Shown: piece after piece, positions 35,101-46,314 of the stretch | Layout of the letters: every line of letters starts with the position of its first letter | Position numbering within the stretch: position 1 is the stretch's first letter | Assembly: GCA_021432635.1 (NCBI GenBank) | Contig: MU270032.1 | Span: 558,001 to 622,000, forward strand | Direction: 5' to 3' | Length of the DNA stretch: 64,000 nucleotides | Source: Thozetella sp. PMI_491 | Lineage: Eukaryota > Ascomycota > Sordariomycetes > Chaetosphaeriales > Chaetosphaeriaceae | Notes under the pieces: generated by a model | The model's input: only the letters and a program-made list of their open reading frames with translations | What the model was told of the DNA's origin: nothing | Database searches by the model: none | Program-made: the position numbers and the translations under genes

Positions 35101-35862
35101 GGATCTAAGTGGCCCAAGCCTTATCTTTGCTCAGCCTGGGCAGAGCGCCCGACAGGAGAGCCACGTTGGCCAGGGCTGTGTATTGGGCCAAGATTGTAGG
35201 CCAAACATGCGAATACGCGGTGGCGCTAGAAATGCGAATAACTAATGCGACTGCGTGGTGAACCGAGAAACGCGAACAACGCGAGCAATGCGAGGGCGGA
35301 TGCACAAAATTGTGTTCGGCGTTTGAGTCTATCTGCACAAGAGGCGGTGGATTGCTCCACAGCCATCCACAGCACTGGACAATAAGCTCAGGGTAGAAGG
35401 ATTTAGGGCCATGTAACTATGGATTAGCAAAAGGGGGTAAACGAGGCTTAGAGCCCACGGCCAAAGAAATCGGTCCAAAAGCGTTGCACTAGATGTTGAT
35501 TTCGTAGGAGACGTATCCATGTGGGTAGTCGGTGACGCGCGTACGGCATGCCGTGGCACTTTTGCAAGTCACCAAGCCTTCCGCAGAGCCTTCCGGGGCG
35601 GCTAGACCGGAGGGAGCGAGGCAATGCTTAGATACGCACATTGTAAAGGGAGGTATGTAGGTGCTCGTTTATTTATTATTGACCTCTGTGACCACCTACC
35701 CGTCATGCCAGACATTGAATTCTCAAACCCGGTGGCAGCTGACAACACTGAGCGAACGGTTCGCAGTAATTTGGCAACGTTGTTTGTCCCGATAAGTCGC
35801 AAAGTGCAAGGGATACAGTCGAGAAGAGCCGACGCCTCCATCTCTACGCAATACAGCCCCCA
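32183..35862. other. Long intergenic region, no gene recognised
   Basis: About 3.7 kb with only short frames. The longest (34174-34629, plus strand) has no family features, and the opposite strand is also partly open. It may hide decayed coding sequence, but I cannot support a specific one. Confidence 0.4.
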
Positions 35863-36806
35863 ATGGCCGATGACGATAAAAATCTTTACGGTTACTCGCC
35901 GTCGCCGGTGGCCGCGTTGATATTCGCGGCCCTATTCGCCGCGGCAACATTATGGCACATTTATGTGGTCGTCCGGCGGCGGACATGGTACTTTATCCCG
36001 CTCATCGTCGGGGGCTTCCGTACGTTTCCGCAAGGGCCGGGTGCTCGTTATCTCCCCCCTATCCATAAGGCTAACAGATCTTTCCAGTCGAGGTTCTCGG
36101 CTACATCTTTCGGTTTCTCTCGCATAACGACACGGACAACCTCGGAAAGTATATCCTCCAGACGGTTTTCATCCTCATCGCGCCTTCCCTTATGGCCGCC
36201 TCTATCTACATGGTTCTTGGCCGTCTTATCCGGCTGCTGCGCGCTGAGGCACTGGCGATTATCCGCCCGACCTGGACAACCAAGATCTTTGTCGCTGGCG
36301 ATGTCATCACGTTCCTGGTGCAGGCAGGTGGCGCAGGAATGCTCAGCAATACCAGCAGCTTCAATACGGGCAAGACGATTGTCTTGATCGGCCTCGGGGC
36401 ACAGATCGTCATCTTCGGCCTGTTCGTCGTCGTCGCAAGCGTCTTTCACTACCGCCTTGCCCGCGACGAGAGCCCAACCGCGATTCACATGGACCAGAGC
36501 GTTGGCATCAAGGGCGGCTGGCGCAGCATAATGTACGCCCTGTACGTGGCGAGTGTCCTGATCTTTGTCCGATCCATTGTTCGTTTGGCCGAGTTTAGCC
36601 AAGGTCACGACGGAACGATCATGACCCACGAGGTTTACCTATACATATTCGATGGGTTGCTCATGTGGGGGGTTCTGAGCGTGTTAATCCTTAGGCATCC
36701 TTCCGAATACGTGCCCGGGAAGAAGAAGCTCGAAGCATATCGCAACTTAGGATACGGCAGCGAGGAAGCCATGGCAATGGAGACACGGCCAGTTGAGCAG
36801 GTGTGA
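35863..36806 (+). CDS. RTA1-like membrane protein
   Basis: Exons are 35863-36019 and 36088-36806, 291 residues. The 68-nt intron (GTACGT, branch GGCTAACAG, TTCCAG) joins GGF to LEVLGYIFR and so rebuilds the family motif GGFLEVLGY. About seven membrane helices are expected. Other family hallmarks are APSLMAASIYMVLGRLIR and FVAGDVITFLVQAGGAGM, then RSIVRLAEFSQG and YIFDGLLMW. RTA1-type proteins (RTA1, RSB1 relatives) are linked to lipid translocation and to resistance to 7-aminocholesterol and other membrane-active compounds. The specific role here is unknown. The C-terminal tail is short and cytosolic. Confidence 0.9.
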
Positions 36807-37714
36807 AGAACTACTAATTATCAATACGAGGCGTCCAGGTGAATAAGGGAACCGTGCTGTGGCAGTTCGGTTTCGTTACGAAGGAATACAAGCATGTTTA
36901 AACATAGACTGGGAATACAACAACGGTCGAGCCAGGTGGAAATTTGGGCATCTATTTGAATCGAGGCTAACAATATGAGCCCAATACTTTGCGCAATCAC
37001 ACCTAACTAAATGAGACTATTTCCTATATTATCATTCTTCAGTCTTACCCAAAGCTCCAGTCAGGTGGTACTTCCCCATCCTCTCCGCAAACTCTTGCTA
37101 GGGTTGTGTCCGATCCTCCCCAAGCCAACCCTCGCCATCTCCCGCAACAAAGAATATTAGGTCACGAAATCACTTACCCCTTCTGGTCAGTTAGCACCCG
37201 GGCTAGCTGTGAAGTTTTTTTTAAACATCATGGCTCAGTCACGAAGCATGCGGAGGGGTGGGAGCAGGTGTCAGGGACAGCGCTTTCTGCAAGCACGCCA
37301 TCGCACGCGGAACTGCGTGCCCGTCAATGATAGGTTGCCGCGATTTTGCACGTTCTCCCCATCCACTGAACAATATCACTCTAGACTTGGTACCCGTTTC
37401 AGCTCTCTCAAATAAACACGCACACTATTCATCGCAAAAAATGCCACACTGGCCGTGATTCGTGGGTTCGAGGATGGCCCAGATGCTAGCATCTATACCA
37501 CATGGCTAGCGCACCGGGCATGAGCCGACCATGCTCTTATCAGGCCGCCAAGCTTCGATGTCGCCATGTGAACCTCCGAAGACGACAACGATGTCGTGCT
37601 GCTATGCGCGCATCTAACAGAGCCCTGTTTTTACAAAGCGATTGATAAACTCACCGACACCCAGTGCAGACAGAGTAGCACAAGGCTACGCACACCCGGC
37701 AAATTGTAGCAAAG
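36807..37714. other. Intergenic with a tRNA-like fragment
   Basis: No protein gene. The minus strand at 37519-37455 resembles a broken tRNA (TAGCCATGTGGTATAG, later CTCGAACCC). A foldable T-arm is not evident. Confidence 0.4.
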
Positions 37715-39829
37715 ATGGCACATTCACAAGAGAAGGCACTCAAAGGTGAATTCACCGTTGGTGAGAGTGAAGCTGAAACGCCAGCTGGGCTGAAAGGACC
37801 GTACCAAGAAGCGGAGGCCTCAGCGTACAGGGAGTCGAAGCGTACCTGGAAGTCGTTGCTGTGGTCATGTATGCTTCGCGCCTGTGCATCGGGGAAAGAA
37901 CAAATCGCTGATCTCTGCAGCTCTCGACGTCCCGAAGGAAGAGGCTCGCTTCCTAACGAAACTCGACCTGACCCTTATCTCGGCGTCGGCACTCGGTGTT
38001 ATGTGCCGCTACCTCGACCAAGTTAACATCACCAACGCATTTAGTACGTTGTTTCACGAAGAGCTAGACTCTTGCTAACCCTACGCAGACAGTGGTATGA
38101 AGGAAGACTTGTCGCTCTATGGAAATGAGCTCAACTATGCAAACGCTGTTTGGAGCGCAGCATATGTATTTGGGCAGATTCCTTCGAACCTTCTTCTTAC
38201 CCGAGTCGGTAGCCGACGATCCGCGCTGTAAATGGCCTCAATGCTGACAGGAACGCAGGTCAACGCCCCTCTCTACATTGCTTTTCTGGAGCTATCCTGG
38301 ACCATCTTTACCTTCGCCACTGCCGGCGTTAAGGACGTAAACCAGCTCTACGTCTTTCGCTTCTTGCACGTACTTCCGTATCCCCAATATATAATTGCCC
38401 GTCACTAACTTTCCTACAGCGTTGGTTTATTTGAGGCAGGCCACTTCCCGGCTGTCATGTACGTGTGCTCGAGCTACTACAAGCCTCATGAGCTAGCTCG
38501 GCGCAATTCCTTGATTCAAGTTTTCACTTCCGTTGGGCCGCTCTTCTCGGGCTTCTTGATGGCAGCGGTGTTCGCCGGGTTGGACGGAGCAAACGGTCTC
38601 GCTGGGTGGCGGTGGATGTATATGTGCGTGCCTCCATGCGGTTCGTGCGATATGAACTAACAGCAGCAGCGTTTGCGGCTGCATTTCTTTCCCCTGCGCA
38701 GTTTGGACAGCATTTGCAATGCCTCAACTTCCGAGTCGAGCAAAGGCCAACTGGTGGGTTGCTTGACCCCCGCTGTCACCGCATAGCTGACCTAGCCTAG
38801 GATCTTCACTCAGAAAGAAGTCGAACTTGCGCGCGCTAGGATGCCGACCGAAGTCAAACCTCTCACTGGACTCTTCAAGTGGAAGGACATCAAGCGCTGG
38901 CACACGACTTGGCATGTCTACCTTTGTAAGCACCTCGAACGCCGTATACTCTTCCTCATACTGATATATCCAAAGTCCCGCTGTTCTTCACGTTCATGGC
39001 TCAAGTCGGCCAGTCTGGTGGATCGAGTAAGCCAGCTCCGTCCTGATGTTGCTCGAGATGACTAACATCTATAGTGATCTTTTGGGTCAAAAGTTACAAT
39101 GTCACGGGAAAGCCACCGGTCTTTTCGATCGCCGAGATTAACATCATTCCCCTCGGTGTAAGCTTTCCTCCTATAGTGTTCCCATAGTGTAGACAGAGTG
39201 AAACTTACCGTGCCTAGATCAACTTTCTGACTATTTTCTGCACCCTTGTCAACTCGTGGACTTCGGACAGTCTGCCAGGCTCGGCTCGGTGGCCCGGTAT
39301 GCTGTTCGCAAGCATTATGGCGGTCATCTTTCCCGTCGCCCTCGCTGCCACGCCTGTTCATCCTCCCAACATAGCGACTCGCTGGGCCCTTTACTGTAAG
39401 ACTTGTCTAATAAGCAGGCCAAGACGAATACTGACATCCCGTATTAGACCTCACAGCCCTGGCTGCGACATCTGCAGGCATTACCTGGACCTTTGTCAAC
39501 GAAGTGAATAGGTATGATCCGGAAAAGCGGGCGTACATTTCCGCCATGGTCTGTCCTACCATAATATATCAATTTGATAGCGATATTTAGTAGCTAACAT
39601 ACAATAGATGAATGCGTTCGCCTACATCTTTACGGCTTGGGTTCCCATCTTCACCTTCCCGACTAGCCAACAGCCATACATAGTTACGGGTAACTACATC
39701 ACATCAGGCTTCGGAGCCGCGGCTGCGGCAACGGTCCTTGTCATTCGATACTTCCACAACCGTGATCTCAAGAGGGCACAGCAGCAGCAGCGTTCCGCTT
39801 CCTCGGAGGACAGCGAATCGCTCGCATAG
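37715..39829 (+). CDS. MFS transporter, allantoate permease-like, many introns
   Basis: At least eleven exons. Supported boundaries are 37715-37868, 37921-38043, 38089-38204, 38259-38365, 38420-38623, 38670-38753, 38801-38925 and 38977 onward, with later introns near 39010-39070, 39160-39220, 39394-39447 and 39549-39608. The fourth junction is best explained by a GC-AG intron (GCACGT...CTACAG) and yields VFRFFVGLFEAGHFPAVMY, the family hallmark. Other signatures are LDQVNITNAF, NYANAVWSAAYVFGQIPSN and the final NAFAYIFTAWVPIFTFPTSQ. It belongs to the anion:cation symporter group, probably importing a small organic anion or vitamin; the substrate is unknown. It is a different subgroup from the gene at 9710. 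No disabling mutation was found. Confidence 0.85.
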
Positions 39830-40454
39830 GAAGCGCCATGTTGACTTCAAGCCTCCCCATGAACTCTGTGCAGGGCGGAAAGAAGAGGTGGAAATACGAA
39901 AAGCCTGCAGGTGGTGCAATAATGTATTTACTGCAAAGAGATGCTTCAATAACACAATGGGAAACGGCCGGGTGTATCTCGGAACGAATTCAGGTGTCTG
40001 CTAAAAGCCTCTCGGGGCTAAATTCCAGAGTCCGACTTGGTTTCCAGATGGCGGCGGCATTTGCCTTGCTATCAAATGTGACACATTCTTTGGGTTTAAA
40101 CCGAGGCCGTCTAGTTAGCACGGCTACGCTACACACATTGCCACTACCAGAGCCGAGACAAAGCGGATGCGTCCAGCCTGGTTGACTGCACAGCAATATT
40201 AGCGTCTGCAGCTGAACCACCCTTGCATAGCAGCCACTTGCAACTCCTGCAGCTCCCTGCAGCCCGGCTGAGTGCCCTGCAGCGTCCGATAGCGCCCATG
40301 GCTCGAAGAGGGCTGACTGATTGGCTGGTAAATCTCAAGGTCCTCGGCTTCTGACCCGGAGGTTGGCATAGCCACACATCACGAACTATTCTTCAAATAT
40401 CCTCTGCACCCCACGTCTCGAGGTCTCATCAAGCGCTGCTGTATACTCGTCAAA
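39830..40454. other. Intergenic, no gene recognised
   Basis: Between two plus-strand genes; presumably the promoter of the DUF6594 gene. It contains several clustered CTGCAG-type motifs near 40200-40280 of unknown meaning. Confidence 0.45.
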
Positions 40455-41371
40455 ATGCCGCCTTCACAGGCAGCGAACGATCCGGAGATTGGCATTAGTG
40501 CCGCGACCCACGGGAATGGCGCTGATACCGCTCCTGCCGCGCCTCCCGGGAATAGCGCTGGTCACGCGACGAACCCCCCAAAACCATCCACGAATACAAT
40601 TCTGGCCGGGGTAGTGGACGCGGCAAAACCTGAGATACTTTATTCCAGTGTGCAAAATGACAGGATCAACAAGGTGCTCAACTTAGCAACGATACAACGC
40701 GTTATTCTAGTACGCCTGCAGCTACAGATTATCGAAGAGTCGGGAAGTTTACTCGGGTCTTCGGGGGAAGAGAAAACTGCATTGGTTGACAAGCTGAAGA
40801 CGACCATGGCCGAATATGGTATCCGCCCTATAAATATGAGCTATGTCTTCCGAAAGGTGGCCAGTGGTAACGCTAACCGCTCAAACTACCAGCTCAAGCC
40901 ATACGGGATTGGGAGCTCATGGGGCAGTACGAAGCCACGACGAGAAATGATCCTCTACAGGATCCCTTCAAGATCCACAGTGGATGGGATATGACTGGCA
41001 AGGCTTTTGACTCCGCGAGCCTGAACGACGTCGGAATGTATGCAAGAGCAGCACTGCAAGATATATCTGGAACCTTTCGGCAGAGAAACATGGTGAACAA
41101 GGACCGCAGGTTAAAGGCATTTCTCTTTCGCTTTGCCATGGCGCTCTTTGGAGGAGTCGCACTCATCGCCCCGATGCTGCTCATGGTGTTACATAAAGAT
41201 CGGGCGACGGACCTCGCAACTACCTCGGTCGCCGTTTTCCTCTTCGCTGTCGTGGTGGCCTACTACTCCGAAGCAACGGCCGAGGCCATCGTCGGGGCCG
41301 TGGCAGCTTATGCTGCCGTGCTAGTCGTTTTCGTAGGGACGCTCGATTCGCCAGGATCGACGACCCCTTAA
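40455..41371 (+). CDS. DUF6594-family membrane protein
   Basis: Exons are 40455-40818 and 40899-41371, 278 residues. The 80-nt intron (GTATCC, branch CGCTAACC, acceptor CAAG) creates AIRDWELMGQYEATTRNDP, matching the family's usual AIRDYE segment. The first 60 residues are Pro/Ala/Asn-rich and probably disordered. A helical section follows (LNLATIQRVILVRLQLQI). Then come two or three closely spaced C-terminal membrane helices (ALFGGVALIAPMLLMVL; TTSVAVFLFAVVVAYY; VAAYAAVLVVFVGT). The family is widespread in Pezizomycotina, often in variable regions near HET and NLR genes. Its function is unknown. Confidence 0.85.
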
Positions 41372-41534
41372 TGCGATTCAGGATTTCTTAGAGAGATCCT
41401 AGAGACTACGGGGATTCTGGATTCCGTCGTCCTACATGGAACCCCAAGTACTACTATGACCGCAATCTTGAGCAGGAATGCCTATTCAGACAAGGAAGCG
41501 TGTCTATGGAGACTGTTTTAAAGCTGCGTTATTA

Positions 41535-43167
41535 TCATACAGAGAGTGGCTTTCTAGCCAAGCATCCTTCCTTATCGGGCTTGTTGAATAAGAACTTCGT
41601 ATTTTTGGCCTTTTCCATGATTGTATCGAAATCCCTGACTATGCCCTCGGCGTCCCGTCGATAGCTGACATCCGTTTGCAAGAGGTGTGTCTCAATGATG
41701 GTAATAAGTGCTCCGAAAGCTGTATCCCCTTTACACCGACCGTCTTTGCGGACAGCCTTGATCCAACTACTGACTGCAGGGAGGACCTTTGGTTGACTCT
41801 TTTTTGACTTTTGCCCTCTTTTATCCTTTGGACCTGGGTCGAAGTATTGGCCCTGTGGTGACCCGCTGTGCCTGGCTAGCCGGAAGCGCTCTACTTCGGC
41901 ATAGCCGCCCAGCAGCCAGATGGCGAATTCCAAGTAGATGCAACCTAGTGACCACTGGTCATATTTGCGGGACCTAACAGACTTTTCCGAAGCTTCCGGC
42001 GGGCCATACTCGATGGTTCCGCCTGTCGTGACCGTGTCGGCTACCCTTTCGCTTGTGACTTTGACGTGGAATCTGGCCAAGCCAGCATCGGTAATGCAGA
42101 GCCTTCCTAGTGGCTCGTTCGGATTGTCGTGAAACACGATGATGTTCTGTGGCTTGAGATCGCCGTGGCGCCCATACTCTTGAATCTCCTCCTCGGAGAA
42201 GTTATGGCCCTTCTCCCTGAGGTCGTCTTGTCCCCCATGCTTCGCCTCGGTATAGTGATGCAAGCAGAACAAGGCACTCGCGAGGCCCGCCATCTGTTCG
42301 AAGGCCCAAAAGACCATCTCCGGGGTGCGACTCCTCTTGTCCAACTCTTTCCACATCGCCACCATGTCTCCTCCGTCTGCCCACGGGAATCAAAAGAAGC
42401 AATTTTCTCCCCTCGTGAATGACGCTATGGCCTGGATTAGATGGTGGTGATGAGCCTCCTGAAGTCTTTTTAGTGCCGCGTACTCCCGATCGAAACCTTC
42501 TTTGGCAGCGGTTGGCTTTAGTTGTTTTAGGGCGAGTAGGGGTTCATCGCCCTCATTCTAGGCACAAAGGCTTGAGCATGTAATAGCTGGGGTATCCGGA
42601 AGGGAGGCTTACCGGTCGCGGATTGAGAAGCAAATGGGCGTGGTGGACCTTGATTGCATAGACCTCGCCAAAAGAACCTTTACTGAAGCATCCGCCATTC
42701 TCGATGAAGGGCAAACAACATTCCATATCAAATGTTTGCAAATCCATCCCGCACAACACGGGGGCTCGAAAATACCACTGCGCGTCTAAGAAGGCGTGTA
42801 CAGCCCTTGCTCTGTTGCCAAGGGATCCGAATCTCTTCCCCGTGCGCACAGATTCCAGCACCCTCTGTTCGGATCCTGCTTCGGTCATCTCCTTCACCTC
42901 CTTCATTGGCAGATAACTGTCCCTGAACCCTGTTTCGTGAAATTCAGGGAGCGTGTCGAGTTCGCCGATATATAAAAGAATCGCAGCCAACATCTTCAAA
43001 TCATCAATACCTGCCTCGATCCGCGCCCACTGGGAGTCCGCGAATTCAACTGCCAGGGCATCTGCTGTGAATAGCCTTTCGAAACAGTCGGCAGGTAAGA
43101 ATTTCTTCCCATTATCCCATGCACTTTGTTGAAAAGCATCGAACAACTCATCGTCCAGAGGGGCCAT
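41535..43167 (-). pseudogene. Protein-kinase-like gene broken by an in-frame TGA
   Basis: Exon 1 is 43167-42613 (185 codons) and exon 2 is 42557-41535, with a 55-nt GTAAGC...TAG intron. The N-terminal about 155 residues form an unknown helical domain. The kinase part has a glycine loop (GSFGEVY, 164-170), the lysine in LALKQL (196), the catalytic loop GRHGDLKPQN (HGD in place of HRD, 316-318), DAG in place of DFG, GPPEA, and KYDQWSLGCI. Codon 241 (42392-42390) is TGA, between ENCFF and FPWADGGDM, exactly inside the hinge. No intron removes it cleanly. It is probably inactivated, unless the base is an error or the stop is read through. It is head-to-head with a second kinase-like gene of the same architecture. 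Confidence 0.75.
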
Positions 43168-44059
43168 GACAGAAAGATGCTTCAGTCTGTGTGTTAACTC
43201 TAGAATGTCTACTCAGGGCGTGAAGACCGGAGTGGCTAGCTTATAGTACGTGCGGCTGAGCTATTAGGGTATGTATAGTGCCGTACGTAGACCCCCTCGA
43301 CTCAACGAAGTGTGGCGCAGAGCTTTCCGCAGCCTGCATGAGACCGTCCCTTAGCTGTCGTGGGTAATGACATCCGGGATTGCCGGTACTGAAACCACAC
43401 GAGCATCAGCAAAATTTTCTTAGCCGACTGCCTGGCCCATCTGATTCCCTCAACCACGCAACGATAGTGGTGTCGTTGCCAAACTCCCGATGAGATCGGC
43501 CTTCCGTGCAAAGTAGCGAAGCTGCAAGTACAACAAGAGGGGGCCACGGTGGGGTTGAGGCGAGAATGGGGGCGGCTGCCCCCCCTCCCCCGGACGCATG
43601 CTCAGCTTGGCGGACTGGCGCGTTGGTCTACTGCAAAGCACGAAAATGATTTGTGCAGGGCCGGAGGGTACCCCTCACGGTCTAATCTAGCGAGATGTGG
43701 CGATTGGACGAGGTGCAGCGCCACCCAGGCGATGTGACACAGCTCTGGATTACACCCAATGCTGCCGCCAGCCTTGCCAGCCTGCTCTATCCCCAAGTAG
43801 CTGGTGCCGGTCCGTCCCGGCGGTAGTCGATGAGCCTTAGCAGTGCCTCTGGTAGTACGGTCAGCCGGCCTGCTTCAAGCACGTGTAGCACAAATCTCGC
43901 CATCCACAGCCTGGTCGAGGCCTGCAGAAAATTCTTTGCCAACATCTCTTTCTCAATTGCTAGACAGCTGCTTTTTGTGATTCCCTCGGAGATTGTAGCA
44001 TGCGACACCAGCAGGATCAGTAGGACCAAGCAAGACACCTTCCCAGATCGGCACGCATT
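43168..44059. other. Intergenic between divergent kinase-like genes
   Basis: Presumably the two promoters. A cytosine-rich stretch lies near 43578-43592. No other gene is recognised. Confidence 0.45.
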
Positions 44060-46006
44060 ATGACTAGCGATACGGATGAGTCGGACGAGGAGCTGTCGCT
44101 GGCCGATGAGCTGTTTGGCCCCGACGCGCAGGTTAAGAGTTATTTCGACAATTCTCCTCGAGACTTCTGGGCCTGGGAGACTATCGACAAGCTGGTACAT
44201 GAGGACGCGGTGCGTCGAGAGCTAGGCAGAGCCGGAAAGCCTTACGACGACAAATTGGTCCATTTCATCCTAGAGCACGGGAAGAGGCTGTTCGCCGTTG
44301 CAGTAGCGATATCCTTCCAGCCTCTTCTAGAGGCGATGAAATTTTTTCAGAAGCACCAGTTCACTGACACCCACCTGGGGGCTTCGGTAGAGGTGTCAGA
44401 CCATACAAGCGACACAAATCCTCGGACCACCTTTCAGAGGCTCATCGACGAACATGACCCGCGATCCAAACTATGGAGACCAAGATTTAAACATAAGTTT
44501 TCTAGCGACCAGTGGATGGCTCTCGTGCCGACCCTCTCGCCGACAGTGCCTTTATACCATTTCAGGCAGGAAGCTATCTTGCCCTTCACGGAAATGACGC
44601 CTATTCACCAGCAGAACGGTGCGTTCAGTCGAGTTTACCAAGTCCGGGTTGACCCAGCTCACTATCATGACCCCGATACATCGGTGAGCTTTGTTCCCGT
44701 GAATTTCTACACGTATCAAAATCGTTGACCGTGAAACCGGATGCAGAATACCGAAGAGACAGTCTGCTTTGCGCTGAAAGAGATGGTGCCACCTCCAGGC
44801 GAGCGGCCAGACCAGGTTGCCGAGAAATGGGCACAGGAAGCCACGACGCTGCAAGATATGAACGGCCGTGACAACGGCCACATTATTCGCTTCATCACTT
44901 CGTTTAAGCGTGGATCGATCGGGACGGGCATGTCATACTATCTCATGTTCGAATGGGCCGATGGCGGCTGCCTAGAAGATCTCTGGCGTCGGAAACCGAA
45001 ACCGGTTCTGACCAAAGAGCTGGTCAAGGAGGGCCTCCAGCAGCTCCACGGTCTGGCTGGGGCACTGTCAGCGGCTCACTACCAAGACGATGATTTTGGC
45101 ATACGCCACGGCGACATCAAACCAGACAACATACTTCGATTCGAGGGCGGCCCGGGCACCACGTTTGGAACCCTAAAGATTGGTGACTGGGGTCTGGCCA
45201 AGTACCACAACACGGCTACCCACAAGAGAATCAACGGAACCTCCACCACCTGGGGAACAACACTATATGAGCCGCCGGAGTTCGAGGTGCCAGTTAATGG
45301 ACAGACAATCTTGGGTCGGCAATTTGACGTCTGGTCCCTCGGGTGCGTCATTTTGGAACTCCTCATCTGGCTCCTCTACGGCTACGACGAAGTGCTCAGA
45401 TTCCGCAAGATGCTTGAACAGCGGTCCTCTGGCCCGCTTACGTGCTATAAAGTCGTGGACGTGGACGGAAAGCCCAAGGCCGAGGTTCATGATGTCGTGC
45501 TAAAGTGGATGGATCAAATGGAGAAGGACCCAGCTTGTGCAAAGGATACAGCCCTAGGCGAGTTATTGGGTCTCGTTAAGAGAAAGCTACTTATCGTCGA
45601 TCTCGGGCCGTTCACGTCAAGCACCGTGGTCATGAAGGACATCCCTCCCGAGAAGATCTCCAGTTCAGCTTCCGATAAGCCAGAAATCGAAATCACCATT
45701 ACGCCGACGAACTCGACCGATACATCAGACCTTGGGCGAAGGCTGCGCATGCAACAATACCGCGCAACGACCATGGATATCAGGAATTATATGAAGGATG
45801 TGATACTTGACGACGAAGATCGAGACGAAGAATTTTGGCTCAAAGCATTACCCCGTGGGTTTCAAAGACGCCCGCCGCCAGACCTGGCAACTCAGGACGC
45901 TTCCGGACATCTCACGTCTGGAGCACCATCCGTGAACATCGCGAATAGGCCAACGGGAGGCAGAAGCATTTCGTCTAGCATGATTGAGATGGCTATACGG
46001 GAATGA
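44060..46006 (+). CDS. Protein-kinase-domain protein, apparently intact
   Basis: Exons are 44060-44683 and 44747-46006, 627 residues. The 63-nt intron joins PDTS to NTEETVCFALKEM in frame. Residues 1-190 form an unknown N-terminal domain that begins very acidic (SDTDESDEELSLADELF). The kinase domain has a glycine-loop relic NGAFSRVY, the ATP lysine in FALKEM (Lys219), the hinge FEWADGGCL, the catalytic loop IRHGDIKPDNIL (HGD 329-331, Lys333), DWG in place of DFG (355-357), an EPPEF segment and FDVWSLGCVILELLIW. The key Lys, Asp and Asn residues remain, so activity is possible. The HGD/DWG variants are common in these expanded fungal kinase families. The C-terminus is disordered and Ser-rich. 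Substrates are unknown. Confidence 0.85.
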
Positions 46007-46314
46007 GAATAGGACGTTCATCACGATGTTTACAATATATCCGGTGCCGTGTCACTACAAATGCAAACCGGCGGACTTTGAACGTCGGAGAGGGAATATG
46101 ATGCATAGGTTAGGACAGGGCAGCGATAAGGAACAAGGGATGCATTTAGGGTACCTCTACTATATAGCGTTTCCTCCGCTAGTTTTGGGCTCGGTCTACT
46201 ATCTCGCAACAAGGTATCCTTGCAAAATTGTGAAAACGCGGCGAGGACGGCGTAAAAGAGGTAGTGATGAGGTCGGATCAGTTTTATGCTCGACAATATG
46301 CTGCTTTTGACTGG
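46007..46314. other. Short intergenic gap between convergent genes
   Basis: 3' flanks of the kinase-like gene and the UstYa-family gene. Nothing else is seen. Confidence 0.5.

Noticed and set aside
41535-46006. Kinase-like genes as part of the RiPP locus
   Set aside because: No known dikaritin cluster uses such kinases; adjacency alone is not enough.
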